Source of the DNA: Auricularia sp. M13
Taxonomy: Eukaryota > Basidiomycota > Agaricomycetes > Auriculariales > Auriculariaceae
Length of the DNA stretch: 64,000 nucleotides
Assembly: GCA_037042915.1 (NCBI GenBank)
Contig: CM073201.1
Location: 3,286,001-3,350,000 of the forward strand
Reading direction: 5' to 3'
Below, in pieces: positions 23,301 through 35,730 of the stretch. Each line of letters begins with the position of its first letter. The first letter of the stretch is position 1. The notes beneath the pieces are model-generated. The model saw only the letters and a list, made by a program, of their open reading frames with translations. It did no database searches and was not told where the DNA came from. Both the position numbers and the translations under genes were made by a program.

Positions 23301-25632
23301 TCGGTTTCAAAACGATGTGGACGGCTTCTTTACTCGCTTCCAAGGCAACATCACCAGCTGGTTCCATGAGGCCCTTACCTGGAATTCACCTTCATCCTGC
23401 GCAGTCAATCAACATCCATTCCCAGAACGCTGTTCTACAACCCATCGCATCATCGTTGAACTGCCACATATACTTATTCTGGATCTCGAAGAGCCAAACA
23501 CAAAGCATGTTTGGTACTTCAGTACTCAAATCTACCCTTTGGGAGAGGATGTTGGTGTCTCCCATGGGCTTGTCTACGACTTGATTGGATATCTTTCGGG
23601 TTCTGGTGACTCTGCAGCTCTCCACTATACTGCGACCTTTTCTTCACCTTCTGGTTCGGCCTATTACTATGACGGCATGAGGAATAATGGGGATTCTGTT
23701 ATCCTCAGCTCCATTCTAGATGACAACCACCTCTTGCATGCCTCAGAAGATCACAGAATTTGGTCAGCAGTATATCACCTTCGAGGTGGCAAATCAGCCA
23801 GAGACTATTTCGCCGACCACCAGTCACAGTATGTCTTGCGCGAATTTGGCATACATCTTTCTCGCTCAGATGCATCATCTCATACTGCTGCGCTGGACCC
23901 CGACGTCTGGAATCAGCCTTTACATGATCCCCAGTTGGATTGCGTTTATGGACATCGAAAGGTTGAACAAACCTCGATTACTGTTCGTAGCAGCGCGCTA
24001 CCCACAAAGCATGTTCACTTCGACGACTTGCACTGTCGCTGTGGAGCTCGTCAAACTTTGGCGAAGGATGGCCCGTTAGTTCACTGCATTACATGCAAGC
24101 GTCCCTCTCACTTGGCTTGTCAACTCGGTGGATATGTTACAATCCTTGGGAAGGAGCAGGAGTTCAGATGCCACAAGTGCCTCAGTACTACTCACCGCCA
24201 TACAGAAAATTTGGCCAAGTGAGTGTCTTTACTGAATCATGAACTCCATCTGACTATAATGATCAGAGAACTCAAGAAGGCTATCCCATTGATGAAGGAC
24301 TTGCCACTCATTCAGCGTCTTCAGTATGTGTTATAGTATTTCATTTTCTAAGTACTAAGCATATGATAGCCCAGGAATGGCCATCCTTGCAGCATATACA
24401 GTAGAAAGCGGGCTCAGCAAATACCACTATCCTGCTCGCCTGATATCCAAGGGAAAAGATGCAGCACATCGCTCAATATGGCATGTTGTATGGTACCCAT
24501 CCTCCAGATTTGAACCTCCTGGGTTCTTCCCCCCCTCGATTGTCCTAGAAGATCACATTGTGGACTGCCTATTTGGAAGACAGGCTGAGAGACGTCAGAT
24601 TCGCGTGAGTAAATATTTTCTATACTATTTCTCCACTAACAAGAATTGCCATAGCTTGGTCGATGGCTCCCTGCCAGCGAGGTGGAGGAAAGCAAACCTG
24701 ATCAGAATTACCTTCGTCACCCACCCTCTCAGGAGATCAAGGATCTTCTGGAGCCCCACAGCGCTATTTTGCATGCTCTGTGCCATGGTGCATCTCAGGC
24801 TGAGAAATCGCTTCTCAAGTCTGCTCTACCTCCAGTGGCTTCATATCAGGCCAAGCACCGTGGCAAGCTTCCAGACTATCCCTCTTATGGCACTTTGACT
24901 TCTATGGATGCGGCCCAGATCATGCATTGGCTGCGGCTCAATGTGTCTGACAATCCTGCTATCTTCATGAAGGCGCCACTCTTCCACGCGATTAATCTGG
25001 TGCTTGCTTCACGCAATAGTCTATCAGTGGATGAGGCCTGGGACTCATATCAGATTCACGACAAAGGATTGGGGCGGCAGCAGAGCATTGATCTCGACGT
25101 GTTTGCTTTGGCTATTCTTGAACATCTAATGCTGGACCAGACAGCAGAACTTGGACTGTTTGCTTGTTCTCAGTGGGGGCGCGATGCTGGACATCACCAG
25201 CATCACTGGAACCCATATCTCTATGGTCCAACTGAGGGTAGAGAAGAAGAGGCTGGCTGGGATAGTCTGTCAACAGAGTATGAGCTCGCTATGACAGTAG
25301 GTCTGAATAACTGCGATGAGTGGTAAATCTGATTTATTTTATAATTTAGAATGGGCCAAATTACAAGGAGGACTCTCCAAAACGTGATATGACTCCTGAC
25401 ATAACCCCTTTGGAACGCCAAATAACTCTCAAACGAAAGCAGTAAGTCATAATCACTCAAATGACACAACAAGGAACTAAATCATCAAAGGGAGTTCGAT
25501 GCAGAGATGGAAGAGGAAGATCGGATGCAGGAGGCAAAGGCAAACATGGATGAGGCAAAGGAACCAGTCAAGAAGATGCCTAGAGTTTCTAGCATCCAAA
25601 CACGTGCTACTAGAAGGAAATCTCGCAAATGA
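20304..25632 (+). CDS. MULE transposase with GCM1-like finger, ubiquitin-protease-like domain and PHD-like finger
   Basis: About 1,600 aa. Exons after the first fit in perfect phase: 20448-21784, 21831-22359, 22408-22754, 22803-23105, 23155-24218, 24267-24323, 24370-24604, 24655-25296, 25350-25441 and 25491-25632. An upstream exon ends at 20400 and has no in-frame ATG, so the start lies further upstream and 20304 is nominal. Order of parts: a Ser/Pro-rich N-terminus; a WRKY-GCM1-type zinc finger (RKCLGVFHC...DCPF...QCPQH...HHLDC); a MULE catalytic core with VSDAAHKFF, MDFSMAEDAAF and NAQESQNWRLY as candidates for the DDE residues; a domain with NSCWLD and, about 270 residues on, LIGYLSGSGDSAALHYTA, which match the Cys and His boxes of ubiquitin-specific proteases; a PHD-like finger (CRCGARQ...CITCKRPSHLAC...CHKC); and a basic tail. 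Domain names are from motif reading, not a search. Confidence 0.78.
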
Positions 25633-25760
25633 TGCATCCCCTGCTGGCTCTAGACAGTATTTCCATTTCAGATTCCACCTCCAAACACTAGTACATATCA
25701 CCAGTTGATGAGTTAAATCTCCGTCTGATATTTATACATTTAATAGTTTTAACTCATATA

Positions 25761-25831
25761 CGCGTCTCTTGCGCGTCACTGCGCGTCACTCTGAGCGACT
25801 TGGTCAGAGTGACGCGCAACAGACGCGTCTG
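25761..25831. repeat. Right subterminal cluster of the MULE with a perfect 14-bp hairpin
   Basis: It contains GCGCGTCACT twice in tandem. The second copy continues as an arm (25781-25794) that is exactly reverse-complemented at 25804-25817 around a 9-bp loop. Confidence 0.75.
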
Positions 25832-26427
25832 CACAAATGCAACCCGTTCTGCTCAGAATCTCAAGGAATCAACAAAATGTGTGTAGAAACAACTTGAAAT
25901 GCCATATGGAAGAGTATAGACATAATGATATCGCCAGGGTGGTGGTAACTGTATTTACGACTGACTTTGAGATTTTGGACTGAGTCTCTAGGTGAATTCA
26001 CCCTCTCACAAACTAGGTTAATTGTGCCAAATATGTGTACTGTGTAAATGGATTGTCACATGTGGATAGATTGACCCAGTAGTGACTGGTGGCAGTGTGT
26101 AGAAAGCGATTATTTACGAGTGTCACATATTGAGTATGCATTGTTTATTTGAGCAATAATTTCAATCGAAATAACACGAAAAAGAGTATAGACTATGTCT
26201 TACCTTCCTTACACATGGCATTTGCTCCAAATGTCTGTTTTTATTGCAATCTGCAATGACATGCAGGGGATGCGCAAGAGACGCGCAAGCCTTTTGGTAC
26301 TATTACAATTTTGCCTGGTTAACTAAGACCCTGGGCTGATGGCACCTGCCCAATTGTTTTGGAGGCCTCAGTGGATATGGTCCATGTTATCAGACCTCAC
26401 AAGGGTTAGTATTGGGTACAAAATGGT

Positions 26428-26481
26428 GCTGCGCGTCTCGCGCGTCACTGCGCGTCACTTGCGCGTCACTTTATATAGACC
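26428..26481. repeat. Right terminal repeat of the MULE
   Basis: GCGCGTCTC, then CGCGTCACT, CGCGTCACT and GCGCGTCACT in a row, ending CTTTATATAGACC. This is the inverse of the left tip at 18689. A further pair of GACGCGCAA words lies at about 26265-26290. Confidence 0.78.
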
Positions 26482-26685
26482 GCGTCCTCCGTGGGGCGCG
26501 TCCGGTCTCTCGTTCCACAAGTCATGTACCTACTCGTGGCTAATGTGCTTATTTGATGGTGCCTCATCCATACAACTGCAAGAAAGATAACGTCAATTTC
26601 ACCAGTAGCTTATTCTTCATACTCGTACATCGTCCCAAACATCAAGAAACCAAGAAACCCACGACGTTGCAGCGCTCCCCCACAT

Positions 26686-28603
26686 CTACTCCCAATCACT
26701 ATCGTCGCCATCCTCCTCCTGCATGTCCAAATCAACACCCATTCAGTGCGCATAAAGGACAGAAAGCACACCTTCTTCTTCCCCTCCTTCTCCTTCAGCG
26801 TCTCGGGCACTTTCGCCGGGCTCGCCGCGCCACTCACGACGTCGTAGCTCGCCTCGCTCTCGTTCCCGGCCGCCTCCTTCTCCTTATCGTTGGTGGTGGT
26901 AAGGTTTGAGGATTTCTCTTTGATCGTCGGCGCGGGAGAGACGCTGGGCTTGGAGGCGGAGGGCGCGTCGTCGTCGTCGTCCCAGGAGAAGAGCTCGTCG
27001 TCTTGCTGCGAGGCGGACTGGGCTGCAGGGAGGAGTCAGTAAGCGCGCCGGAAAATAGAGAGCTCAAGTTGCGTCAGTGGAGATAGTGTCTGAGATGTCG
27101 CGTAATAAGGTAGAAGGTTCGCAGCTTGCCAAACCGACCGTTTCGGGGCGAGGCCGCAGGGATTTGATTTGGGCGTCAAGGAAAGATAAACCACCAGGAA
27201 GATAGTAAGGGGGAAAAGTGTTAACTTGTCGAGGGTGGCAGACAGCGAGCAACGAGCCCATGGCAACCGATGGTAAAAGGTCGCCGGTTGAAGGCCGATA
27301 TATGGGAGGGGCGCAGGAAGAACAAACGTACCTGCCAGCAGCGCCTTCCGTTTCTCCTCATCGACTTCGACCTGGTGCACGCGGAAATGGTAACGTTGCC
27401 AGAATGCCTCGGACGTCATCTTCTCCACTGTGCTATAGTTTAGCATCGCGGTGAGCGGCAGCAACAATGAGACGCACCCAGCTGTTTCTCGAGCGCATCG
27501 AGCTCGGCGTCGCCTGCCACGGCGCCCTTCTGCTTGAGCGTATCCTCGTACGCGGCCCATTCCTTCTGCTCCTCCGCGTTCAACGGGCCGGTGAACAGCC
27601 CGGGGTCGGTACGGATGCGGTACAGCATGGCGTCCGAGCGCGACCCAGCGCGTTCCTTGCCCTTGCCGCTGGGCGTGTCGAGCGCGGATGCAGCAGGCGT
27701 GTCCCAGAGGTCGCTGCCGTCCCACGCGACGCCGTGCGCGTCGGAGGACTCGGCCGGCGGGACGACCTTGACGGCGTCGGCGAGGAACGTCGACGCGTTG
27801 GAGAGCAGCGGGCCGGCCTCGCTCTGGATGCGCTGGAGCGTCGGCGCCGCGGCATCTTGGACCTTGGCCAGCTCGGCCTGCGCGCGCGTCTGCAGCTCGG
27901 CGAGCTCGCTCTGCGCGCGCTGCAGCGCGGGTGCAAGGCCCTCCTGCGCCTTGTGCAGCTGGCTCTCGAGCTGCGAGCGCAGTTCCAGCGTGCGCTGCTG
28001 CAGCTGCTGGCTTGCCTGGCCGGACGCGACGGATGCCTCGAGCGTGCGCAGCGTCTGCTGCAGGTTGGCGAACACGCCCCAGGCGCCTGCAGCGGATGGT
28101 TCGCCCGATGCTGTCGACGCCGACGTCGAGGTGGACGCTTCGGCCGGCGTCTCTAAGTTTGGCGCTGTCGTCGTCGCGGTCGCGCCGTCGCCGCCCGTCT
28201 TGGCCGCGTCGCCCTCCGTCTGAGTCGGGGTTGTCGTACTCGACGAGCTCGCCGCCGCCGCCGTTGTCGCAGGCGCGCTTAGCTTGCCGATCTCGCGTTG
28301 GGCCTGCTGGACGACGCCGGCCATGTCGCGGCGCGCGGTCTGCAGGCCGCTCTCCGCCTTCGCCCTGAAGCTGCCCCAAAATCGACCGACAGCGCCGAGG
28401 GCCTGCTGGACCTCTTCTTCCAGCGACGGCTGCGGCGCTGCGGCACTCGTCGTTGCGGCGTCAGCTGCTGGTCACTACTCAGCACCCAGCGGCCCATGCA
28501 GCACAGTCACGAGCTCACCGCCTTCGGCGTTGTTCGGGTTTACGTTTGCCGACGGCGCCGTCGTCGGGCGGTCTGTAAAATCGTATATTTCGCCTGAATT
28601 CAT
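26686..28603 (-). CDS. BSD-domain protein (Dos2-like), intact
   Basis: 484 aa from five exons: 28603-28519, 28467-27478, 27427-27332, 27022-26772 and 26718-26686, all in consistent phase. The short first exon (MNSGEIYDFTD) and the last exon encoding EEDGDDSDWE match the usual ends of fungal BSD proteins. N-terminal part: LEEEVQQALGAVGRFWGSFR and AQREIGKL. A long coiled-coil-like stretch rich in Gln, Leu and Glu follows (about residues 165-240). The BSD domain (about 300-390) shows YRIRTDPGLFTG, EEQKEWAAYEDTL, and ends AFWQRYHFRVHQVEVDEEKRKALLA with the conserved F/W residues. An acidic tail completes it. BSD proteins act in transcription- and ubiquitin-linked roles; the exact role here is unknown. 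Intron 3 (about 309 nt) is unusually long. The 5' half forms the left edge of the tandem array, so the promoter lies inside the first repeat unit. Confidence 0.88.
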
Positions 28604-29383
28604 CGCGAGTGGAAGAGTGCAATGACGGAATTCGGAGCCGTCCGTGTCGATCAGGCTCCGCTTCCGTCCTTTGGTCGCGATCCACCATCTGGACCCTTCC
28701 TATGTACGCTCGGATGCTCGCACTTTGGCTATATTTCACTGCTTTTTGTCGGGCTTGACATACTACTGCTGCTGCTCTATCTCTCTGACAGAGACTATGC
28801 CATGGATATAATTTTTTCTGCACGAACGCGCATTCCGAGCTCCCTCGTTCTACAGTTCTACTCGCCTAACCGTCATAGCTACTGGCATTATGCTCTTGAT
28901 TACATAGGCTGCCTACCATTTGGGATATTGCTGCGCACCTCGCGTCTCATTCGCGCATTTGGCGCAAACCATCTGGTTGGCTGGCTTTGAGTTTTGCTCC
29001 GCCTCTTCAGCTCATTGGGAAGCACTCTGACTTACTCGCTATCGAAACGTCTCTCATGCTTCTTGTACTGCTCTGCTTTTCTGTGGGCATGATTGTGCAC
29101 GCGCCTGGTGCATGCGACGGGTACCCTGGCGGACGACGCGGAATGGGAGCTCGGCGTTCGCTAGCAGACCTAGGTGCTCGGTGTGTTCGTTTTCTGCAGC
29201 TGTAGCTGCTACAAAATGCAGACGTATAGCGCAGACTCTGAGGGTCATTAAAAAGCCAGGTATTCAGCACATCAGCCAGCAGTACGTGCATTACACGGTG
29301 AGTGCAAAAAAACAGAGACTACAGCCCAACGCTAACTTCTTCCCCAGGTCACCGTGACAATTGAGACCCTCTGCCGACTAAAT

Positions 29384-29550
29384 CTAACACTTGTAGTAGC
29401 AGATGTACGAGTGCGCATTAGCGAACGGGTAGCAACTCTGCGACGTCGAGACGTGGTTGCCCGTCTGGCCGAGGTAGCCGCTGGGCGAGCAGTTGGCGTC
29501 GGCGTACGCGTGGCAGTTGACGCCGTTGCCGTGGGGTAGATCTTCACGAC
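29384..29550 (-). pseudogene. Broken copy of the small secreted-protein gene (unit 1)
   Basis: The minus strand matches the C-terminal half of the gene at 18304-18675. It starts GTCGTGAAGATCTACCCC, then jumps by an internal deletion of about 100 bp to GGCAACGGCGTC, and continues through the last five cysteines to CYYKC and a TAG. Signal peptide and promoter are missing. The remaining frame is well preserved. Confidence 0.85.
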
Positions 29551-30041
29551 CCCGAAGTGTTTGCTGCGCCTGGGACTTGGTGCACCGTAAAGACCGCTAT
29601 CTATGCGAGACACCACGATGCGCCCGGTTCTTGTTCTGGGGTGAGCGTGTTGAATGGGAAAGTAGACAAAATCCCTAAGTACACCAGTTTTTTCACGTCT
29701 TGCCCCTCTCCTGATTGGTTCAACGTATCAACGGCATCTTATTTCCTATCTAAATGCGAGACGAGACACGGGAACTGGGCGGAATGCGAGCAAAACGGCC
29801 GTGGGGAGGTATACTACATGGGCAGTGCAGGGAACGGCGAGCTAGGGACTCCGTGGTGCTCAAGTCGGCAACGGAATCGAGCACGACCGCGCAGCTCACC
29901 GGCGTCTATTGTTGTGTGTGTTCAAATGGATCTCGGGACCGCCAAATGCCCAATTTTGGGGGCGATCGGCCGAGGTTGCGACAGACCGCGAGATGGCGCC
30001 GCCGCCGCCGTTACAAAATGTGACATTGCTCGACAACCACT

Positions 30042-31395
<1,354 letters not shown>

Positions 31396-32660
31396 GACAA
31401 ACGGCGGCGCCGTCGACATCCCCGACGTTGGACCATTCAGTCCGGTCTAACGGAGAACGTCAGCGAAAAGAGCAGACGCGGCTGGCTACGCTTGGCGCTG
31501 CAGGGAGTGTGTGGTAAAACGTACCTAGTGAGCATCTCCCGCCGACGGGAATCCGCAGTAGACGCCGCGTAGTTGAGACGCGCTGCCGGCGGGCTCAGCC
31601 GTCAGGTTGCAGCTGAAAAAGCCCGGCACGGCGGTGACAACGACGCTGGGGAGTGACGCCGGCGATGAAGAAGGGCGGTGGCGGCAGCGATGAGCGTATG
31701 GCGCTCGTCAGCTGCTCCGAGCAATCCGCCGCCGTCCGCCGCAGTTGCACGAGGTCTCAGGAGTGCGGGATACCGTCTGTGAGCGCGCCGCTGACAGGGA
31801 GACGCGTTGCGGGCCGGGGAACGCGGCGAGCGCGCACGCAGATTCGGGAGCGACCCGCCGTGTCGGAATAGAACTGAAATCGCGATCTGACAGCGTCAGC
31901 AACGAATCCGAATGGCGAGCGAAGCGTGAAGGCATACCTTGTGCGGGGGTTGCTCAGCCGTCGCCGCGGCGCCCATTCGCCGATGCGCGTTGGTGAGTGG
32001 AGCAGAGAGAGAGCTGGAACAAACATGAGCAAAGCCGCGGCCGCCGAGAACAGCACGAAAAAAAACTCACGAGACCGATGTAGATGCACAGGTGCAGTAC
32101 TCCCGTCGACGTCCACGCAGAGTGCTTGCGGGAGACGTCCGACGTCAGCGTCTGGATGGAGGCGGGACGGGTGGGATGCGTCACGTGACCGCGATGACCT
32201 ACAAAACATAAGCAACGATGTGCGCGTTGAGACAGAACAGGTAGAGCAGCACTCACCATGTGTAGCAGCTCCATTTCTACTGGGCCTGCTGCCGGCGTAC
32301 CAGAGTGGAGCAGAACGGCGGGGTGAGCGCTGAAGGTGGGGAAGAAACTGAGCAAAAGGTGGCCGGGTGCACCATTATATGGGTACCTGCGGCTGTGGCT
32401 GGTGTGAGGCCAAAAGATGCGCGGAGCTCAAAAGAAAAAATCTAGTCAGCCGGGCGCCTGCCGTCTCGGACTTCTTCGCCTGCGGTGATGGCGCCGCCCG
32501 ATTCAATATAACCGTTCATTGACAATGTCCCAAACATAGGCACGTTGTATGCTATGTAATTATGAATTTGACCTACCATCATCGTCATCTATACGATGTA
32601 CGCGAGCGTCGACGCCGCACATCGCCCGAACCGACCGAGCCCGCGGTCTGCGCGGAAAAA

Positions 32661-32924
32661 CCTGCACGCATCTTGCCTGCCGTCGTGCGGTCTCTATGAA
32701 GCCATATCTAATTCGTCGTTGCGTGAGAGCTGGACCGGTGCGATTTAATCAGAGTGACTGCATGAACGGAAAAGCTTGCACGCATTTGGCCTACCATCAT
32801 CTCAGGCTGTGCTTGGAACATCGGCCAGCCATTTCTCGTTGGTTACTGATATTAGGTCTCCCAAAGGCATTTGATAACGAGCTTGTTCGCGCAGAAAGAC
32901 TTGCACGCATCTGGTTTGGCACCG
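32661..32924. repeat. Degenerate short repeats, 114 and 125 bp apart (unit 1)
   Basis: The word (C/T)TGCACGCAT followed by T.TTGCCT or TTGGCCT recurs at 32661, 32775 and 32900, each preceded by GGAAAA or AGAAAG. The same set is present in units 2 and 3 (from about 41607 and 50156). Function unknown. Confidence 0.5.
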
Positions 32925-33089
32925 CAGTCTGAATGCGACATGCCACAATCCGCGTGGAGAAAACACTTGACATATCTGCGTTGTACACATGGATACTACT
33001 GAAATCCTTTCGATTCTTGCATTCGAGGACGTTGGCACCGGGAGAGACGACGTTATCCCAACCGTTCAGCGCAATTGTCGGACGCAACC

Positions 33090-33427
33090 TAGTCTCCTTC
33101 GCAGACTTTAACGTTCGAAGATAATCGTTCGAAGTAAAGTCTGCATCAATACGCGCCCCTCTGATTGAGAGCCCCCAATTCGGAGGCAATCGTTGATCCG
33201 TGACCGGCGCTTAACAGGATGGACCACTCGTATCGCATGGTGAATGAGCTACGTCCCGCGGGCTGAGCTCCCAATCTCATTGGAAGTCAAGCCCCACGTA
33301 TTTTCACCAAATTATGAGGTGAGAACGGGTCCCAGCCATCGAGATCAGACGCGTTTGAGTCACGTGCATCACGGTCAGAGCCGAATTCGGGGCTCTCAAT
33401 CGGGCAGGTGTGATTTGATACAGACTA
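33090..33427. mobile_element. 338-bp non-autonomous element present only in array unit 1
   Basis: The insert starts TAGTCT and ends AGACTA. It is flanked by a perfect 9-bp repeat, GACGCAACC (33081-33089 and 33428-33436), of which units 2 and 3 have a single copy at the same place. Inner inverted parts include GATTGAGAGCCCC on both sides and a hairpin at 33101-33146 (GCAGACTTTA...TAAAGTCTGC). No coding. A 9-bp target duplication fits a Mutator-like MITE; its ends differ from the 7.8-kb MULE, so another element must mobilise it. Confidence 0.9.
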
Positions 33428-34080
33428 GACGCAACCATTGCCATTGCTCCAGCCTCATGGCTTCAAGCGTCCGTCTCCATCACATACTATGCTGGAATAT
33501 TCTAGCGCTAATATTACAACTAATTAATGCGGGAGGAACGCGATGCAGCCGGCGAGAGTGCTTTTGCCGGCGAAGTGTTCACACTGTAGCATTGCCCAAA
33601 CTGCGTCAGACCCAATTGAAGATCTGTGCAGGTCAGGGCAGATGACATATCCCAGCTCCTCGGCCACTCAATCTAGCACTGCATGCGGCATAATATGAGC
33701 ATACGGACGCAAATGACTTGTTCTGCGACGCGAAATGGAATCCGCCGCAGAACAGGCAAAATACGCGGTTTCCGTGCAAACCGCCGCCGACTGCTGAGGT
33801 TTCACGCTAATGCCATCAGCTATGACTCAATGATTGCTGATGCTGATGTATCTCGCGCACGGCAAGGGCGTTGCGCCGCCGAGAAACCGCATATGCAGGT
33901 GAAATCGGATTTTGCACCCTGCGGAGAGGCAGTATCCCTCTCCAATCTTCTCTCTCCAGGTATGGGTCATGTCACGTGACTCTCTCTGAGCTGTTTCACG
34001 CCTGATGCTGCGTGGAAGCGGCGGGAGGGGTCGGGAATGCCGAATCCGAGGGGGGAGCTCGACCTCAGTTTCGCGACAAC

Positions 34081-35502
34081 GGGCGCTTATTTGGGACCAG
34101 GGCACTCAATAATGCTAGGCGCCCGTGTTCTGAGGTGAGAAATGGTCCTGGGAACAGGGAAAATCGGTCGTATCGCGGGCGCGCGACGAGGAAGGCACGT
34201 TTGAAACTCCGATCAGCCTCGACACCGCGGGTGTCGAGTCGGCGGTTGCGACCACAGGAACGACCTCCCTGACCCCAAACTTTGGTATCAAACCTTTTTT
34301 AGACTTGGGTATCTGAATTTGCGTGAGACTTGATTAGGCGAGGCTCAGAACTGCACCGGAGGTCGGGCAAACAATTGGGCCATTCAGCAAAAAGCGGTGG
34401 TCATCTCATTCAATCGCGTATCACGGCCATCATACACAGCTAAACAAGCGTGAGATGGCGTAGATCCTGCCACGCGTAGGAGATTGCGCTGGGTTCGGTC
34501 GACTAGGCAGAAATTTGGAGTTTTGGCGGGGTTCAGGGACCCCTTGGCTGCTACGGGCGCTTATTACACGCTGGCTGGTGCTACCAATGGGCGCTTAAAT
34601 GATGAGAACCGGGAATCGCTCCTTTGGCTGCGAGAAATTCGATGAGAAGGCGTGCACGGGACCAGGCACGTGAGTTCGAAACTCCGCCAGTCCGGGACAA
34701 CGCCGCACAAATGCGACTGTCCAGCCAGCGTCTCTCGTTCCTTCGGCAACATGCTCGGCGCCCGGCATTAGAAGCAGCTGACTGACGTATTTCCGTAAAA
34801 ATAAAGCACGGGCGAGGCCCAGAAACACGCCGGCGGTCGGGGACGCGTTTGCACTACTCGGCGAAAAACGCGGGCATCTCGCTGACTGTGCGTTTTTCGC
34901 CCATCAGATCTGCATTAGAAGCATGATGGCTTGCAGATCCCCCGCGCTGTGCGGAATGCCGCGCTTTCGTTGAGAAGGAGCAAAAAATCGAGTTGGGGAG
35001 GGGTATGAGAACCCCTTGAGCTCACGGGCGCTTATTTTACAAGCAGCCAATGGTATAGAGAGAAATTTCAGAAGTTGAGACATACTGAGGCCGCTCTTGG
35101 CTGCAAAATCCGACTGAGAACGCGTTCACGGGACGGGGGACACGCATTCCAAACTCCGATGCTCCTGGCCACCGGCGCACCAACTCGGCCGCCCAGCCAG
35201 CGTCTCGCCGTTCCGCCGCGGCGTACTCGTCACACGTAATTAGTAGTGGCTGACTGACGTGTTCCCGCAAGAATATTACGCGGGCGAGGCCTGGAAACAC
35301 ACCGGCGGTCGCGGAGGCGTTTCCGCCATTCAGCGCGAAAACGCGGGTTACCGCGCTGACTCCCCGTTTCACGGCCATCAGCTGTGCGTTAGACGTGCTG
35401 ATGGGGCGTGTAGATCCCGCTGTGTAGCATTCGATTGCGTGCGAGTGCGGATAGACGAAAAAATACACCTTGCGAGGGGTATGTGGACCCCCTGGCTCAG
35501 AC
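34081..35502. repeat. Three diverged subrepeats of about 474 bp (unit 1)
   Basis: Copies begin at 34081, 34555 and 35026, each with GGGCGCTTATT, and a fourth start stands at 35503. Periods are 474, 471 and 477 bp. Shared landmarks within each: a CACG(T/C)...GAAACTCCG block, CAGCCAGCGTCTC, TGACTGACGT, GCGAGGCC, GCGTAGATCC or TGCAGATCC, and GGGGTATG..ACCCC before the next start. The copies are clearly diverged from each other while the same copy is almost identical between units. A minus-strand frame of 194 codons covers the third copy, but I see no family. Confidence 0.8.
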
Positions 35503-35730
35503 GGGCGCTTATTTGACTTGAGAGCGTAAGAATGCGCACAGTATTTGAGGGTGAGAGGGCATGGGCGGGCGGGCAGACGCACGAAATGCGATCGGGACTC
35601 GGAGCACGGCGCAACGCCCATTCAACCGTTTGCCGGGCATCCCTGCTTCTTCCTCCGGCGTTCCCGCGTCATCATGTCGGACGATAAGCTAATTACAGTC
35701 AGCGGTGCGTGTTCACGCGGCCGGGAGGGG

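Larger units (their letters stand above)
18689..26481 (+). mobile_element. Mutator-like (MULE) autonomous transposon, 7.8 kb
   Basis: Both outer ends read GG..(T)AxAxAAAGTGACGCGCA inward (18689-18711, and 26481-26457 on the minus strand). The flanks carry a perfect 10-bp repeat, GCGTCCTCCG, at 18679-18688 and 26482-26491, the size of target duplication typical of Mutator-like elements. Clusters of the word GCGCGTCACT and its complement stand at both ends and again 180-700 bp inside. The interior holds one long multi-exon transposase gene (20304-25632). It inserted 3 bp after the stop codon of the small secreted-protein gene, so that gene's original 3' untranslated region continues at 26482. 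Base composition is AT-richer than the flanks, which also suggests foreign origin. The intact target duplication and open frames suggest a recent insertion. Confidence 0.85.

Noticed and set aside
27467-28368. Long plus-strand frames opposite the BSD gene
   Set aside because: GC-rich antisense shadows; the minus strand has matching domains, splice sites and conserved protein ends.
27036-28379. 447-codon minus-strand frame with Arg/Gly-rich translation
   Set aside because: It is an alternative frame over the BSD gene; the translation is low-complexity, and the true frame is spliced.
28622-28990. 122-codon frame conserved in array units 1 and 2
   Set aside because: Its second half is frameshifted in unit 3 and no family is recognised; identity between the units is explained by recent duplication.
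35674-35706. Frame starting MSDDKLITVSG as the N-terminus of CDC48
   Set aside because: It is on the other strand, several kilobases from the CDC48 fragment, and stops matching after a few residues; probably chance, and upstream of the TATA box.
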